From the NCBI GenBank assembly GCA_937934295.1, contig CALHAI010000007.1, forward strand, positions 62,001 to 126,000: 64,000 nt of DNA. The letters are read 5' to 3'. The stretch comes from an uncultured Blastocatellia bacterium (GTDB lineage: Bacteria > Acidobacteriota > Blastocatellia > HR10). How positions within the stretch are numbered: the stretch's first letter is position 1; each line of letters begins with the position of its first letter. A model generated the notes under the pieces. The model was not told where the DNA came from, searched no databases, and was given only the letters and a program-made list of their open reading frames with translations. The position numbers were made by a program, and so were the translations under genes. This document shows positions 26,038 through 34,788 of this stretch, in pieces.

Positions 26038-26543
26038 GAGCGGACCCGGAAACTCCGGGCGATCAGATCCAGACGATTTCGCGTGGATCGGATGACTTCC
26101 GGACGTCCCTCGAACTGCAGGACGTAGATGGTCGTCTCCTCCGTCTTGAAGTAGTAGTACCGAGCGACCTTCTTCTGCCCGCGCCGCGTGAACTCGAAAT
26201 TGAAGACGACGCTCTCCGGATACACGCCGCCGAACGATTCCATCGTCCCACGCAGATACCCAGGACGGAAGCGCAGTGAGACCTCCTCTTCTCGCTCGGC
26301 GAACGCGCGCGGTGAAGTCCCCGGCTCGACCTTGAATTGGCGCACGCGCAGCACCCCTTCTTCGCTACTTCCGTAGACGATGTCGGTCACGGTGTTCCCC
26401 GCGCCATCCTGATACGTCACCGGCTCCCATCGATCGCGCAAGATGAGCGCGTATCGGCCATCCGGGTCTTGAAAAGGCCGCTCCTCGGCCGTCTGCGGGA
26501 GGACGATGAGCACAGAGAAGATGATCGGGATCGCTCGCTTCAT
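26034..26543 (-). CDS. Secreted protein of unknown function between rph and prmC
   Basis: A 169-residue protein. The start overlaps the rph stop (ATGA) and gives [24 protein letters not shown], a short signal peptide. The mature part alternates predicted beta-strands: [65 protein letters not shown] and [31 protein letters not shown]. The shape resembles PsbP/DUF1795-type lipoprotein folds, where a degraded signal and a hydrophobic beta sheet end in an R-S-F motif. I cannot name a function. Confidence 0.7.
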   Translation of the reverse strand: MKRAIPIIFSVLIVLPQTAEERPFQDPDGRYALILRDRWEPVTYQDGAGNTVTDIVYGSSEEGVLRVRQFKVEPGTSPRAFAEREEEVSLRFRPGYLRGTMESFGGVYPESVVFNFEFTRRGQKKVARYYYFKTEETTIYVLQFEGRPEVIRSTRNRLDLIARSFRVRS

Positions 26544-27325
26544 AACGCGCGCATGGACGAGGCATCCCCTTGAGGGGGTTCGACGGCCGCGGACCACGGC
26601 CCGAGGACGGCTCGTTGAATCTCGATCACCTGAGCAATGCCCTGACGCGCGAGCGCGAGCAACTGCTGAAGCTGCTCCTCGGTGAACGGTTCGCTCTCGG
26701 CCGTCCCCTGAATCTCCACGAACCGCCCATCGCCCGTGCCTACAACGTTCATATCCACGGCCGCCCGGCTATCCTCCTCATACCGCAGATCGAGCATTGG
26801 CATGCCGTCCACGATGCCCACGCTGACGGCGGCCACATAATCGCGTACGGGCCATTCGGCGATCGCCCCCGTTTCGTACAACCGCCGCAGGGCGAAGACC
26901 AAGGCGACGAAAGCGCCTGTGATCGAAGCTGTCCGCGTCCCCCCATCGGCTTGAACGACATCGCAATCGAGGAGGATCGTCCGTTCGCCGAGCTTGTCCA
27001 AATCCACAACGGCGCGAAGGCTACGCCCGATCAACCGTTGGATCTCCTGCGTGCGCCCGGACGGTTGCGGGCGCGCCGTCTCGCGCGGCGTGCGCGTCTC
27101 GGTCGCGCGCGGCAGCATGGCGTATTCGGCCGTGATCCACCCCTTCCCCGTGCCACGCAGGAACGAAGGGACGCGTTCCTCCACGCTCGCCGCACAGATG
27201 ACCTTCGTATCGCCCCATTCGATCAAGACCGAACCCTCAGCGAACTTGAGGAAGTTGGGGAGAATCCGAATCGGGCGCAGCGTGTCCGGGCGACGTTCGT
27301 CCTGACGAAGTGCCGTCTCACTCAT
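26540..27325 (-). CDS. rph: Ribonuclease PH
   Basis: A 261-residue phosphorolytic 3'-5' exoribonuclease that trims tRNA 3' ends. [118 protein letters not shown] and [20 protein letters not shown] are all classical. ATG 27325 is chosen; a TTG two codons upstream is possible. It begins 2 bases after the coiled-coil gene stop and its own stop overlaps the next gene. Confidence 0.95.
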   Translation of the reverse strand: MSETALRQDERRPDTLRPIRILPNFLKFAEGSVLIEWGDTKVICAASVEERVPSFLRGTGKGWITAEYAMLPRATETRTPRETARPQPSGRTQEIQRLIGRSLRAVVDLDKLGERTILLDCDVVQADGGTRTASITGAFVALVFALRRLYETGAIAEWPVRDYVAAVSVGIVDGMPMLDLRYEEDSRAAVDMNVVGTGDGRFVEIQGTAESEPFTEEQLQQLLALARQGIAQVIEIQRAVLGPWSAAVEPPQGDASSMRAL

Positions 27326-27327
27326 CT

Positions 27328-27783
27328 TCAATGCGTCTCGGAGAATCCCTCCTCCTGTTCGAGCTCAGCGGCGATGGCGTCGGCCTGCTCGCGCAATTCG
27401 TTCAACGTCGCCTCCAGGCTCTCGGCCTCGAAGGCAGCAACTTTCACACGGTGTTCGAGATCGGTGATGTCTCGCTCCAAGCGTTGCTGCCAGGCTTCCA
27501 GCTCAGCGAGCATGCGCTCCTCCTCCGGGGTGATGAAGCTGCCGGGGGATTCTTGCAGTCGTCGCCGGATGCGATTCACCAAGTCCATGGTCCGCATGCG
27601 GATGTCGAGGCTTTCCCGACGATGCCCCTCCAGTTCGCTCCGCATGCGCGCGAGTCGCTCCATGAGGCGCCGCCGCACATCAATGAGCTGTTGCAACTCA
27701 TCTTGGAGCTCGGCCAGCCGCTCCAGCTTGGAGGCCCGCTCCTCCGCACTCTTGGGCGATGAGGAGAAGAGATCGTCGAACAT
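27328..27783 (-). CDS. Coiled-coil protein of unknown function upstream of rph
   Basis: A 151-residue, highly charged protein. From about residue 15 to the end it is heptad-rich: [35 protein letters not shown], and [21 protein letters not shown] break near [11 protein letters not shown] divides two coils. No membrane segment or signal. It is the first protein gene after tmRNA and is coupled to rph. I do not recognise a family; such short coiled-coil proteins often act as adaptors. Confidence 0.65.
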   Translation of the reverse strand: MFDDLFSSSPKSAEERASKLERLAELQDELQQLIDVRRRLMERLARMRSELEGHRRESLDIRMRTMDLVNRIRRRLQESPGSFITPEEERMLAELEAWQQRLERDITDLEHRVKVAAFEAESLEATLNELREQADAIAAELEQEEGFSETH

Positions 27784-27808
27784 GATCGCCGACCCAAGAC
27801 ATGAAAAA

Positions 27809-28166
27809 TGGTGGAGGTGAGCGGAATCGAACCGCTGTCCGAGGGCCTTCCGGCGCGAGGCTCTACATGCTTAGTCGCCTCTCGACGATTCGCCGCGCGA
27901 GGAAGCGAGACGACGCGCGCCTCGCGCAACTAGATCGGCATCACGGTGTCGCCAGGGCGCGCCGATCGCTCGCCCTGACCGAGCCCGTCTGGGTCGGCGC
28001 CCCATCCCTCACCCGCGGGCGAGGCGAGGCGGAGCGAGGCCGTCTTCACGCGGCCTGAGCGTACTGCGCGTTGGCAGTTGTTTTTTTCCGTGCCTCTTTC
28101 GGGCCGGCACGGAACCCGGCATGCACCCCGTCGCCTCTTGACCCCCGTCGAACCCATGTCACCCCC
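27809..28166 (-). ncRNA. ssrA: Transfer-messenger RNA (tmRNA)
   Basis: A 358-base gene. The 5' end GGGGGTG pairs with CACCTCC before ACCA at the 3' end, with one G-U pair. The T arm is AGCGG-TTCGATT-CCGCT, and GACATGGGTTCGACGG follows the 5' acceptor strand. The tag frame (28075 down to 28046) starts at the resume codon GCC and encodes Ala-Asn-Ala-Gln-Tyr-Ala-Gln-Ala-Ala, ending in UGA. The A-rich stretch before it and the GC-rich pseudoknot region after it are as expected. tmRNA with SmpB rescues stalled ribosomes and tags the peptide for proteolysis. CCA is encoded. Confidence 0.95.
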
Positions 28167-28178
28167 AAACCACAAGCG

Positions 28179-28208
28179 ATTGTAGCACCGATCGCTGAAA
28201 GCGGTCAA
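28179..28208 (-). promoter_or_regulatory. Promoter of ssrA
   Basis: Minus-strand TTGACC (28208-28203), an 18-base spacer and TACAAT (28184-28179) preceded by GTGC, giving an extended -10. The mature tmRNA 5' end is 12 bases further on, leaving a few bases for RNase P to remove. Confidence 0.65.
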
Positions 28209-28218
28209 TGCGCCTCAC

Positions 28219-29094
28219 TCAAAAATGAATCTCCTCCTCCTCGAAATCAGGCGTCTCGATCTGAATCGTCACGTGTTCGATGCCATAGGCGTCCTTCAGC
28301 CGCGCCCGAATCCCTTGGAGGATCTCCTTCGGCGAAGCATGGTCCTCCGCCAAGATGATGTGCGCGCTCAAGGCATCCTTCCCCGACGTGATCGTCCAGA
28401 CATGCAGATCATGGACATCTTGGATCCCCGGGACGCTGCGAATCACGCGCTCCACGCCCGCAATATCGATGTGCGCGGGCGTGGCCTCCATCAGGATATT
28501 GACCGCCTCTTTGAGCAATCGCCACGCGCATACGATGATCAATCCGCCCGTCAGGAGACTGAAGGCGGGATCGGCGAGATACCACCCCCTCGTCCAAATG
28601 AGCCCTCCGGCCAGCAACGCGCCGATCGAGCCCATCCCATCGCTCACGACATGCAGGAAGGCGCCCCGCACGTTCAAACTCTGGTGGCGCGCCCGATGCA
28701 AGAGCGCAGCCCCGATTCCGTTGACGATGAGCCCTCCGAGCGCGATCAGCATCATCTCCGCGCCCCGCACATGCGGCGGTCGCTGGAAGCGCTCGTAGGC
28801 CTCGTGGAAGATGGCCAGCGAGATGACGATCAGGATGACGGCGTTCAACAGCGCCGCGAGGATTTCGAGCCGATAGTAGCCATAGGTCTTCTCCGGCGGC
28901 GCACTTCGCTCGCACATCCACATCGCGCCCAAGGCCAGAGCCAAGGCTGCGACGTCCGTGAGCATGTGCCCGGCATCGGCCAAAAGCGCGAGACTATTGG
29001 TCAGCCACCCCCCGACGGCCTCGACGACCATGTAGCCGCTCGTCAGGAGGAAGACGTGAAACAATTGCCGTGCGCTGTCTCGCTTCGGAAGCAC
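28219..29094 (-). CDS. Cation diffusion facilitator family transporter (CzcD/ZitB-like)
   Basis: A 291-residue six-helix metal/proton antiporter with GTG start after GGAGGAAGG. Transmembrane metal-site residues lie in LLADAGHMLTDVAAL (His-x3-Asp) and HVVSDGMGSIGALLAG (His-x3-Asp). The cytoplasmic C-terminal domain includes VHDLHVWTITSGKDALSAHIIL. These match zinc/cobalt/cadmium exporters. The metal specificity cannot be fixed by reading alone. The gene ends 53 bases before tmRNA. Confidence 0.92.
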   Translation of the reverse strand: MLPKRDSARQLFHVFLLTSGYMVVEAVGGWLTNSLALLADAGHMLTDVAALALALGAMWMCERSAPPEKTYGYYRLEILAALLNAVILIVISLAIFHEAYERFQRPPHVRGAEMMLIALGGLIVNGIGAALLHRARHQSLNVRGAFLHVVSDGMGSIGALLAGGLIWTRGWYLADPAFSLLTGGLIIVCAWRLLKEAVNILMEATPAHIDIAGVERVIRSVPGIQDVHDLHVWTITSGKDALSAHIILAEDHASPKEILQGIRARLKDAYGIEHVTIQIETPDFEEEEIHF

Positions 29095-29385
29095 GCCCTT
29101 CCTCCATGCCGAAAATGCCCGAATCCCGCTCGACCTCGCGTCGCGCGAAAAGCCTCCGACGCCATACCGTCAGAGAGAGCGGCGGAAATGTCCCACCGGC
29201 GCTGCCGCATATCGAGCGCGAGATCGCTCGGCTCCCTCCCGCATCGCTCGTCGCGCACGATTCCTTCGCTCCCTCCTTGCTCGAAGGACTGGTTATTTTA
29301 GCAAAGCCTGCTGTACAATAGCGATGCCATGCGCGAGGGAAGGACACAGCTCGAACGCCGCGCGGCGCCGGAGGCAGGCGCCTCA

Positions 29386-29865
29386 ATGCGCGCGCGCTTT
29401 GATGGGCTCCTCGCTCGGCTTCTCGAAAAGACCGTGGATGTCTCCAAAGAACGCCTCATCACGCTCGTCGTCTTCGGCTCAGGAGCCCGGGGGACGGCGA
29501 CGCCGGAATCCGATGCGGGGGTGTTGCCGAGAGCGACCCCACTGCCCCGAAGACGGATGAACCGCATCGCGGAGCTCGCCGAAGTCAAGGCTCGATTGGC
29601 TCCCGATCTCGACCGCATGGCTCCAGAGGGAATTCATACCGATCTCTCGCCGATCTTCAAGATCCCAGAGGAGGTGCTCGCCGGAAGTCCCTTGTTCCTC
29701 GATGCAGTCTTCGACGTGCGCGTCCCCTCTGACCGGGATCGCTTCTTCGCGCGCTTTCTGGCGAATGTCGCCGAACGCCCTCGACGTCTCGGGGCGAGAC
29801 GGATCGTACAGGGAGATCGCTGGTATTGGCCCGATTCTCGTCCCGGAGAAGTCTTCGAGCTATGA
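29386..29865 (+). CDS. MNT-type nucleotidyltransferase, degenerate active site
   Basis: A 159-residue protein of the minimal nucleotidyltransferase family. LVVFGSGARGTATPESDAGVL holds the Gly-Ser and the first Asp of the GS-x10-DxD motif, but the second Asp is Gly. The following hydrophobic strand, usually DLLVVA, is disrupted by Pro-Arg. The remainder (MNRIAELAEVKARLAPDLD, HTDLSPIFKIPEEVLAGSPLFLDAVFD) keeps the family pattern. Start ATG 29386 follows GGAGG; ATG 29329 is an alternative. Its stop overlaps the HEPN gene start. The 290 bases upstream show no gene. The DNA is in frame throughout, so this is substitution rather than frameshift. Confidence 0.65.
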   Translation: MRARFDGLLARLLEKTVDVSKERLITLVVFGSGARGTATPESDAGVLPRATPLPRRRMNRIAELAEVKARLAPDLDRMAPEGIHTDLSPIFKIPEEVLAGSPLFLDAVFDVRVPSDRDRFFARFLANVAERPRRLGARRIVQGDRWYWPDSRPGEVFEL

Positions 29866-30269
29866 CGAACCTCTCCCTCGCCCAGAGCTGCCCGATCAAA
29901 GCCAAAGAACGAGTGCAGGTGTTCGACGTTCTGATGACCGAGGCGATGTATTCGGATCTCCTCCGCGAAACCCAGGAGATCGTGGAGTTGGCGCTGAAAG
30001 GCATGCGGCGACAGGTGGGCATTGAGCCTCCGCATTGGCCCGATGGGAGCGGCCTCATCCTGGAGCACCGCGATCGGTTTCCGGAACCCGCCCCCGCGCG
30101 CATCGAAGGGTTGGCGGCCACCTCGAAACGGCTCGGTCAGGAGCGCGAGCTCTCTTTCTGCGGAGATCTCGATTTCATTCCCGCCGAAGAGTACGGCCGG
30201 GAAGATGCCTGTCGAACGATGAGAGGCGCGGAACGCGCAGTTCGCAGGGTGGAGGTGAGGATCCCCTGA
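29862..30269 (+). CDS. HEPN domain protein paired with MNT
   Basis: A 135-residue protein starting at an ATGA overlap with the MNT gene. A helical bundle is evident: RVQVFDVLMTEAMYSDLLRETQEIVELALKGMRRQVGIEPPHW, then a terminal YGREDACRTMRGAERAVRRVEV helix. This is the HEPN arrangement next to MNT genes. HEPN members of such pairs are RNases with an Arg-x4-6-His motif; here Arg-Arg-Gln...Pro-Pro-His is a looser candidate. MNT-HEPN pairs work as toxin-antitoxin modules in which MNT adenylylates HEPN. Whether this HEPN is active is unknown. Confidence 0.65.
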   Translation: MTNLSLAQSCPIKAKERVQVFDVLMTEAMYSDLLRETQEIVELALKGMRRQVGIEPPHWPDGSGLILEHRDRFPEPAPARIEGLAATSKRLGQERELSFCGDLDFIPAEEYGREDACRTMRGAERAVRRVEVRIP

Positions 30270-30277
30270 CCGGAACG

Positions 30278-31669
30278 ATGAGTATGCGCACACGACTCCT
30301 CTTCACCGTCACGCTTCTTGTGCTCGGCGGCCTCCCGTTGCCGGAACGCCTTCGCGCCAACGACGAAGCGGAAGCCGAGATCACGCTGGCGCTCGTGGGA
30401 GGATGGCTCATTGATGGCAATACCCCTGTGCCGTTCGAGAATCCGGTCATTCTCATCGCAGGCAATAAGATCAAGGCCGTGGGACGAGTGGGGCGCGTGC
30501 GCATTCCGACTGGCGTGCACGTGATTGACGTGCAGGGGAAATTCATCCTCCCCGGGTTCATTGATGCGCACGCGCATCTGGAGGGGCTCGGGCTTGGCGA
30601 GCGAGATGCCGAGTTCACAGACACGCCGGAGAAGCTTCGACACGTCATCCTTCAGAATGCCCGACTCGATCTCCTCTCCGGGGTGACGAGCCTGCGCGAT
30701 TGCGGATCGAGCGAACTCGTCCTCAAGCTGCGGGAGCAGATCGAAGCCGAAGGGCCGAGGCTTTTCGCTTCCGGGCCACAGCTCGTCAAGAGAGATCCGA
30801 CGCTGCCCTCGCTCCCCCTCTTCCTCGAATACGAGGGAGCGAAGGACGCTCGACGGAAAGTCCGGGAGCAGATCGCCAAGGGTATTGATTTCGTGAAGGT
30901 GCGGCTGACGCGCCAGCGACCGCTTCCGACGCTCGAGGAACTTCTGGCGATCGTCAACGAAGCGCACCGCGCGGGATTGAAGGTCGCCGCCCACGTGGAT
31001 GCTCCCCACGATGAGGCCGTGCGGTTAGCCGTGATGGCCGGCGTGGACACGATCGAGCACATGGCCCCGTTGCGCACATACGATGACCGGTTGCTTCTGG
31101 AGATGGCCCGTCGCAACATCCTCCTTGTGCCGACGCTCTATCAGATTCAGGCGCAGCGCGTGAACCCGCTGGAGGGGAAGGACGAAGACCTGATCGAGCC
31201 GCCCCTGCACAATCGGCTCCCTGCCGAGATCCTTCAAGCGCTCGCACAGCGGGCGGCCCTCTGGCGCCGCCACGTGCTCGAATGGCGAGCGCGCGGATAC
31301 GATCCGAAGCGCGCGTTGCGCGAAGCCTTCCGTAGCCTCACGCGTGCGCGTCTGCTGGGAGTGAAGGTCGCGCTCGGGCCTGACACGGGATCGGACCTCA
31401 TCCCGCATGGTCGGTTCTATAAAGAGCTGGTGCTCTATGTGAACATGGGGATTCCCCTGATCGAAGTCATCCAGATGGCGACGCGCCTGGGAGCGGAAGC
31501 GCTTGGTCGGGAGAAGGAGGTGGGGACGATCGAACCCGGCAAGCTCGCGGATTTGATCGTCGTGGACGGCGACCCGTTGCTCGATCCTGAAGCTCTGCGC
31601 CATGTCGTCCTCGTCATCAAGGACGGTCAGGTGATCGAGGTCCCGCGCAATGAAGCGAAAAACCGCTGA
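30278..31669 (+). CDS. Secreted amidohydrolase-family metal hydrolase (imidazolonepropionase/prolidase-like)
   Basis: A 463-residue protein with a signal peptide (MRTRLLFTVTLLVLGGLPLP). Amidohydrolase landmarks: GKFILPGFIDAHAHLEG (His-x-His), KGIDFVKVRL with the bridging Lys region, LKVAAHVDAPHDEAV, DTIEHMAPL, and GPDTGSD with the final metal Asp, then GTIEPGKLADLIVVDGDPL. All metal ligands are present. Members of this clade are often secreted Xaa-Pro or cyclic-amide hydrolases; the substrate here is unassigned. ATG 30278 has a weak ribosome site; ATG 30284 is an alternative. It is followed by IDH with a 24-base gap. Confidence 0.85.
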   Translation: MSMRTRLLFTVTLLVLGGLPLPERLRANDEAEAEITLALVGGWLIDGNTPVPFENPVILIAGNKIKAVGRVGRVRIPTGVHVIDVQGKFILPGFIDAHAHLEGLGLGERDAEFTDTPEKLRHVILQNARLDLLSGVTSLRDCGSSELVLKLREQIEAEGPRLFASGPQLVKRDPTLPSLPLFLEYEGAKDARRKVREQIAKGIDFVKVRLTRQRPLPTLEELLAIVNEAHRAGLKVAAHVDAPHDEAVRLAVMAGVDTIEHMAPLRTYDDRLLLEMARRNILLVPTLYQIQAQRVNPLEGKDEDLIEPPLHNRLPAEILQALAQRAALWRRHVLEWRARGYDPKRALREAFRSLTRARLLGVKVALGPDTGSDLIPHGRFYKELVLYVNMGIPLIEVIQMATRLGAEALGREKEVGTIEPGKLADLIVVDGDPLLDPEALRHVVLVIKDGQVIEVPRNEAKNR

Positions 31670-31693
31670 GGCGCGCGAACGAGGAAGGAGACG

Positions 31694-32698
31694 ATGGCGC
31701 ACACGATCACGCTGATCCCAGGGGATGGCATCGGGCCGGAAGTCTCAGCGGCCGTCGTTCGGATCCTCGCGGCGGCCCGCGCCCCCATCGAGTGGGAGGA
31801 GCACATCGCGGGGATGCAAGCGCTCAACCGCTATGGTGATCCGCTTCCCTTCGCGGTATTGGAATCCATCGAGCGCAATCGCGTGGCCCTTAAGGGGCCG
31901 CTCACGACGCCCGTCGGCGAGGGTTTTGCGAGCGTCAATGTGCGCCTGAGGAAGGAATTGGACCTGTATGCCAATCTTCGCCCGGTGCGGAGCCTGCCCG
32001 GCATCCTCACGCGCTTTGGACCCGTTGACCTCGTCGTCGTGCGCGAGAACACGGAGGACCTCTATTCGGGACTGGAGCACATCGTCGTGCCGGGCGTCGT
32101 CGAGTCGCTCAAGATCATCACCGAACGCGCCTCGACGCGCATCGCGCGTTTCGCTTTCGAGTACGCGCGCCGCGAGAACCGGCGGAAAGTGACGGCCGTG
32201 CACAAGGCCAATATCATGAAGCTCTCGGATGGGCTCTTTTTGGACTGCTTCCGACGTGTCGCACGCGACTATCCCGAGATCGAGATCGAGGAGAAGATCG
32301 TGGACAACGCCTGTCTGCAATTGGTGATGAACCCGCAGCAATTCGACGTCTTGCTTCTGGAGAATCTCTATGGCGACATCATCTCCGATCTCGCGGCCGG
32401 ACTCGTGGGCGGACTGGGCGTCGTCGGTGGCGCGAATCTCGGGGACACGATCGCCGTCTTCGAGGCCGTGCACGGGAGCGCACCGGATATCGCTGGCAAG
32501 AATCTGGCCAATCCGACGGCGATGCTGTTATCGGCCTTGATGATGCTGCGCCACATCGGGGAAGCGGATGCGGCCGATCGCATTTCGGCGGCCTTGTGTC
32601 GAGTGCTCGCCGAGCGGCAGATTCGCACGCGCGATGTGGGTGGGACGGCGACGACGACGGAATTTACCGAGGCGATCCTGGCGGAGTTGGAGGCATGA
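31694..32698 (+). CDS. NAD-dependent isocitrate dehydrogenase (isocitrate/isopropylmalate family)
   Basis: A 334-residue beta-decarboxylating dehydrogenase. ITLIPGDGIGPEVSAAVVRIL, LKGPLTTPVGEGFASVNVRLRKELDLYANLRPVRSLPG, VVRENTEDLYSGLEH, VHKANIMKLSDGLFLDCF, VDNACLQLVMNPQQFDVLLLENLYGDIISDL and FEAVHGSAPDIAGKNLANPTAM are characteristic. The SxN and NLRPVR region resembles the NAD-dependent isocitrate group more than LeuB. It converts isocitrate to 2-oxoglutarate. GAGGAAGGAG precedes ATG 31694. Its stop overlaps the M28 gene. 3-isopropylmalate or homoisocitrate as substrate remains possible. Confidence 0.85.
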   Translation: MAHTITLIPGDGIGPEVSAAVVRILAAARAPIEWEEHIAGMQALNRYGDPLPFAVLESIERNRVALKGPLTTPVGEGFASVNVRLRKELDLYANLRPVRSLPGILTRFGPVDLVVVRENTEDLYSGLEHIVVPGVVESLKIITERASTRIARFAFEYARRENRRKVTAVHKANIMKLSDGLFLDCFRRVARDYPEIEIEEKIVDNACLQLVMNPQQFDVLLLENLYGDIISDLAAGLVGGLGVVGGANLGDTIAVFEAVHGSAPDIAGKNLANPTAMLLSALMMLRHIGEADAADRISAALCRVLAERQIRTRDVGGTATTTEFTEAILAELEA

Positions 32699-34773
32699 GG
32701 CTCATCCGTTCGATGCGCCAGATGTCCCTGCTCATCAGCCTTTTCGTCTGCGTGAACCTCACGACTTCCCTCACGGCCACGCCGCACGCGTCATTGTTGC
32801 CCTCGAACCTCGTCGCAGAGCTCCTCGCCGAGGCATCGGGCGAGCGCGCCCTGGAGACAGCGACGAGGCTGGCGGCGCTTGCTCGGTATCCCGCCTCTCA
32901 GGGATTCACTCGCGCGGCCGAGATCGTGGCCGAACGCGCGCGTGCCATCGGACTGACCGACGTGCGCATCCTCAGCTTTCCCGCCGATATCCCCTCGTGG
33001 GACGTGCAGCGCGGAGAACTCTGGGTACTCGATCCGGAGCCCGTCAAGCTCGCCGATGCCGCCGAGATACCGCTCTCCGTCGCTCAGTACAGCCGTGACG
33101 CCGATGTAGAGGCTGAGCTCATCGCCGTCGGCGCGGGGACGAGCGCCGCTGATTATCACGGCGTGGACGTACGGGGCAAGATCGTGCTGGCGAGCGGTCC
33201 GCCGCATCAGGTTGAGCCGCTGGCGATCGCCGAACGCGGGGCCCTGGGCATCATCTCGTACGCGCAGGGCGCGTTCTTTGGCATCGCACCATCTGAAGAA
33301 GCCGTCGCCTGGGGACATCTCGCTCCGGAGCGCGCGAGAGAGGGGACTCCCGGCTTCGCCTTCATGCTCTCACCCGCTCGTGGCCGAGCGCTCGCGCAAC
33401 GCTTGGCGCGAGGGGAACGACTCCGCGCCCGCGTCCATCTGCGCGTGGAGATGCGATGGCCGGGACAGATGAAGATGGTCATCGCGGAGATCCCCGGCAC
33501 GCGCATCCGCGATCAAGACATCGTCTTCACGGCCCATCTCGATCATCCGTCACCGGGAGCGAACGACAACGCCTCCGGCAGCGCTGTCCTCTTGGAGATC
33601 GCGCGCGTCCTGCTGACGCTCATCCGTCAGGGGAAGATCGCCCCACCCCTTCGGACGATCCGCTTCTGGTGGGTGACGGAGATCGAGGGCACGTATCGCT
33701 ATTTCTTTGCGCATCCCGAGGAGGCGTCGCGCCTTCTGATCAACATCAACATTGACCAAGCCGGCGGGGATCGGCACGGGCGCACGGATTTCATCGCGAT
33801 TCGACAGCCGAGCTGGATGGGGACGTTCGCCGACGATGTCCTGCGGGCGATCGCGCGCCTGGCATCGGATTTGGCTCCTGTCGCGCGCGCGCCTTCGCCG
33901 CTCTTTGTCGCACCGACGGGGACGCGCGGTCCCTTCACGCTGCAGTTCTGGCCATATGCGTCGCTTTCGGATCATCTCGTCTTCGAGACGAGCGGCATTG
34001 ACGTCCCTTCGATCAGCTTAGCGGCGCCTTCGCTCCGATACATTCACACCAGCGACGACCGGGTCGAGCATCTGGATCCGACGGCGCTCAAGCGGATGGT
34101 CTTTCTGGGTGCGGCGTGCGCCCTTTTCCTGGCCAGTGTGACGGCGCGTGACCTGCCGAAACTCCTGGCCGAAGTACGCGCTGGGGGAGCGGAACGCCTC
34201 GGAGAGGCCGAAGCGCGAGCGTTGCGGGGGATCGCCGAGAGCACCCGCGAGAACGTCCACGCGCGCTTCAAACGCGCGTATCACATCGTACAACAAGCCT
34301 ACGAACGCGAGAGTCGCATCCTCGCCTCGCTCGCGAAGCTCGCGCTCGCCGGAGAGACGTCCGAACTCGCCGCCACGCTCAGATATGAATCCGGCTTCAC
34401 GTGGAATCTCTTCGTCCTTCAGGAAGCGGCGGTCCGACTCTTGACCGAGCAGTATGAGCGCATGTGTCAGATACTCGGCGTCGCGCCAAGGGAGTTGGAG
34501 CCGGAGACGGAAGAACTGCGCCTCCATCGGCTCATTCCCACGCGCGTGATCCCGCTCGGACCAGGATTTCGCGCATGGCTGGAGCATACGTCTCCGCAGG
34601 TGGAGCCGAGGCTCTCGAGGCTCATCAAGAACCTGATTGATGGGGAGCGGAGCCTCGCTCACATCTATTGGGCTGCATCCGCCGAATTCGAGAACGTGAC
34701 GCTGGCGGACGTCGAAGCGTTCGTCAACGAGTTGGTGGCGAAAGGGTGGGTGAAGCTGGAAGAGCGCCGCTAG
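32695..34773 (+). CDS. Secreted M28 family metallopeptidase
   Basis: A 692-residue exported aminopeptidase-type enzyme. The ATG overlaps the IDH stop. The N-terminus MRLIRSMRQMSLLISLFVCVN is a signal peptide. A PA-domain-like region (ADYHGVDVRGKIVLASGPP) precedes the zinc peptidase domain with FTAHLDHPSPGANDNASGSAVLLE (His and Asp ligands), WWVTEIEGTYRYF (Glu), NINIDQAGGD (Asp) and SLRYIHTSDDRVEHLDP (His). The C-terminal 250 residues are helical and end in DVEAFVNELVAKGWVKLEER. It fits peptide scavenging with the neighbouring permease, 15 bases downstream. Confidence 0.88.
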   Translation: MRLIRSMRQMSLLISLFVCVNLTTSLTATPHASLLPSNLVAELLAEASGERALETATRLAALARYPASQGFTRAAEIVAERARAIGLTDVRILSFPADIPSWDVQRGELWVLDPEPVKLADAAEIPLSVAQYSRDADVEAELIAVGAGTSAADYHGVDVRGKIVLASGPPHQVEPLAIAERGALGIISYAQGAFFGIAPSEEAVAWGHLAPERAREGTPGFAFMLSPARGRALAQRLARGERLRARVHLRVEMRWPGQMKMVIAEIPGTRIRDQDIVFTAHLDHPSPGANDNASGSAVLLEIARVLLTLIRQGKIAPPLRTIRFWWVTEIEGTYRYFFAHPEEASRLLININIDQAGGDRHGRTDFIAIRQPSWMGTFADDVLRAIARLASDLAPVARAPSPLFVAPTGTRGPFTLQFWPYASLSDHLVFETSGIDVPSISLAAPSLRYIHTSDDRVEHLDPTALKRMVFLGAACALFLASVTARDLPKLLAEVRAGGAERLGEAEARALRGIAESTRENVHARFKRAYHIVQQAYERESRILASLAKLALAGETSELAATLRYESGFTWNLFVLQEAAVRLLTEQYERMCQILGVAPRELEPETEELRLHRLIPTRVIPLGPGFRAWLEHTSPQVEPRLSRLIKNLIDGERSLAHIYWAASAEFENVTLADVEAFVNELVAKGWVKLEERR

Positions 34774-34788
34774 GACAGAGGAGGAGGG

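Noticed and set aside
28081-28087. Seven Ts as a possible terminator
   Set aside because: On the minus strand this is the A-rich stretch just before the tmRNA tag codons, inside a complete tmRNA gene.
29314-29319. TACAAT as a -10 for the MNT gene
   Set aside because: No acceptable -35 is found 16-19 bases upstream; kept out of the feature list.
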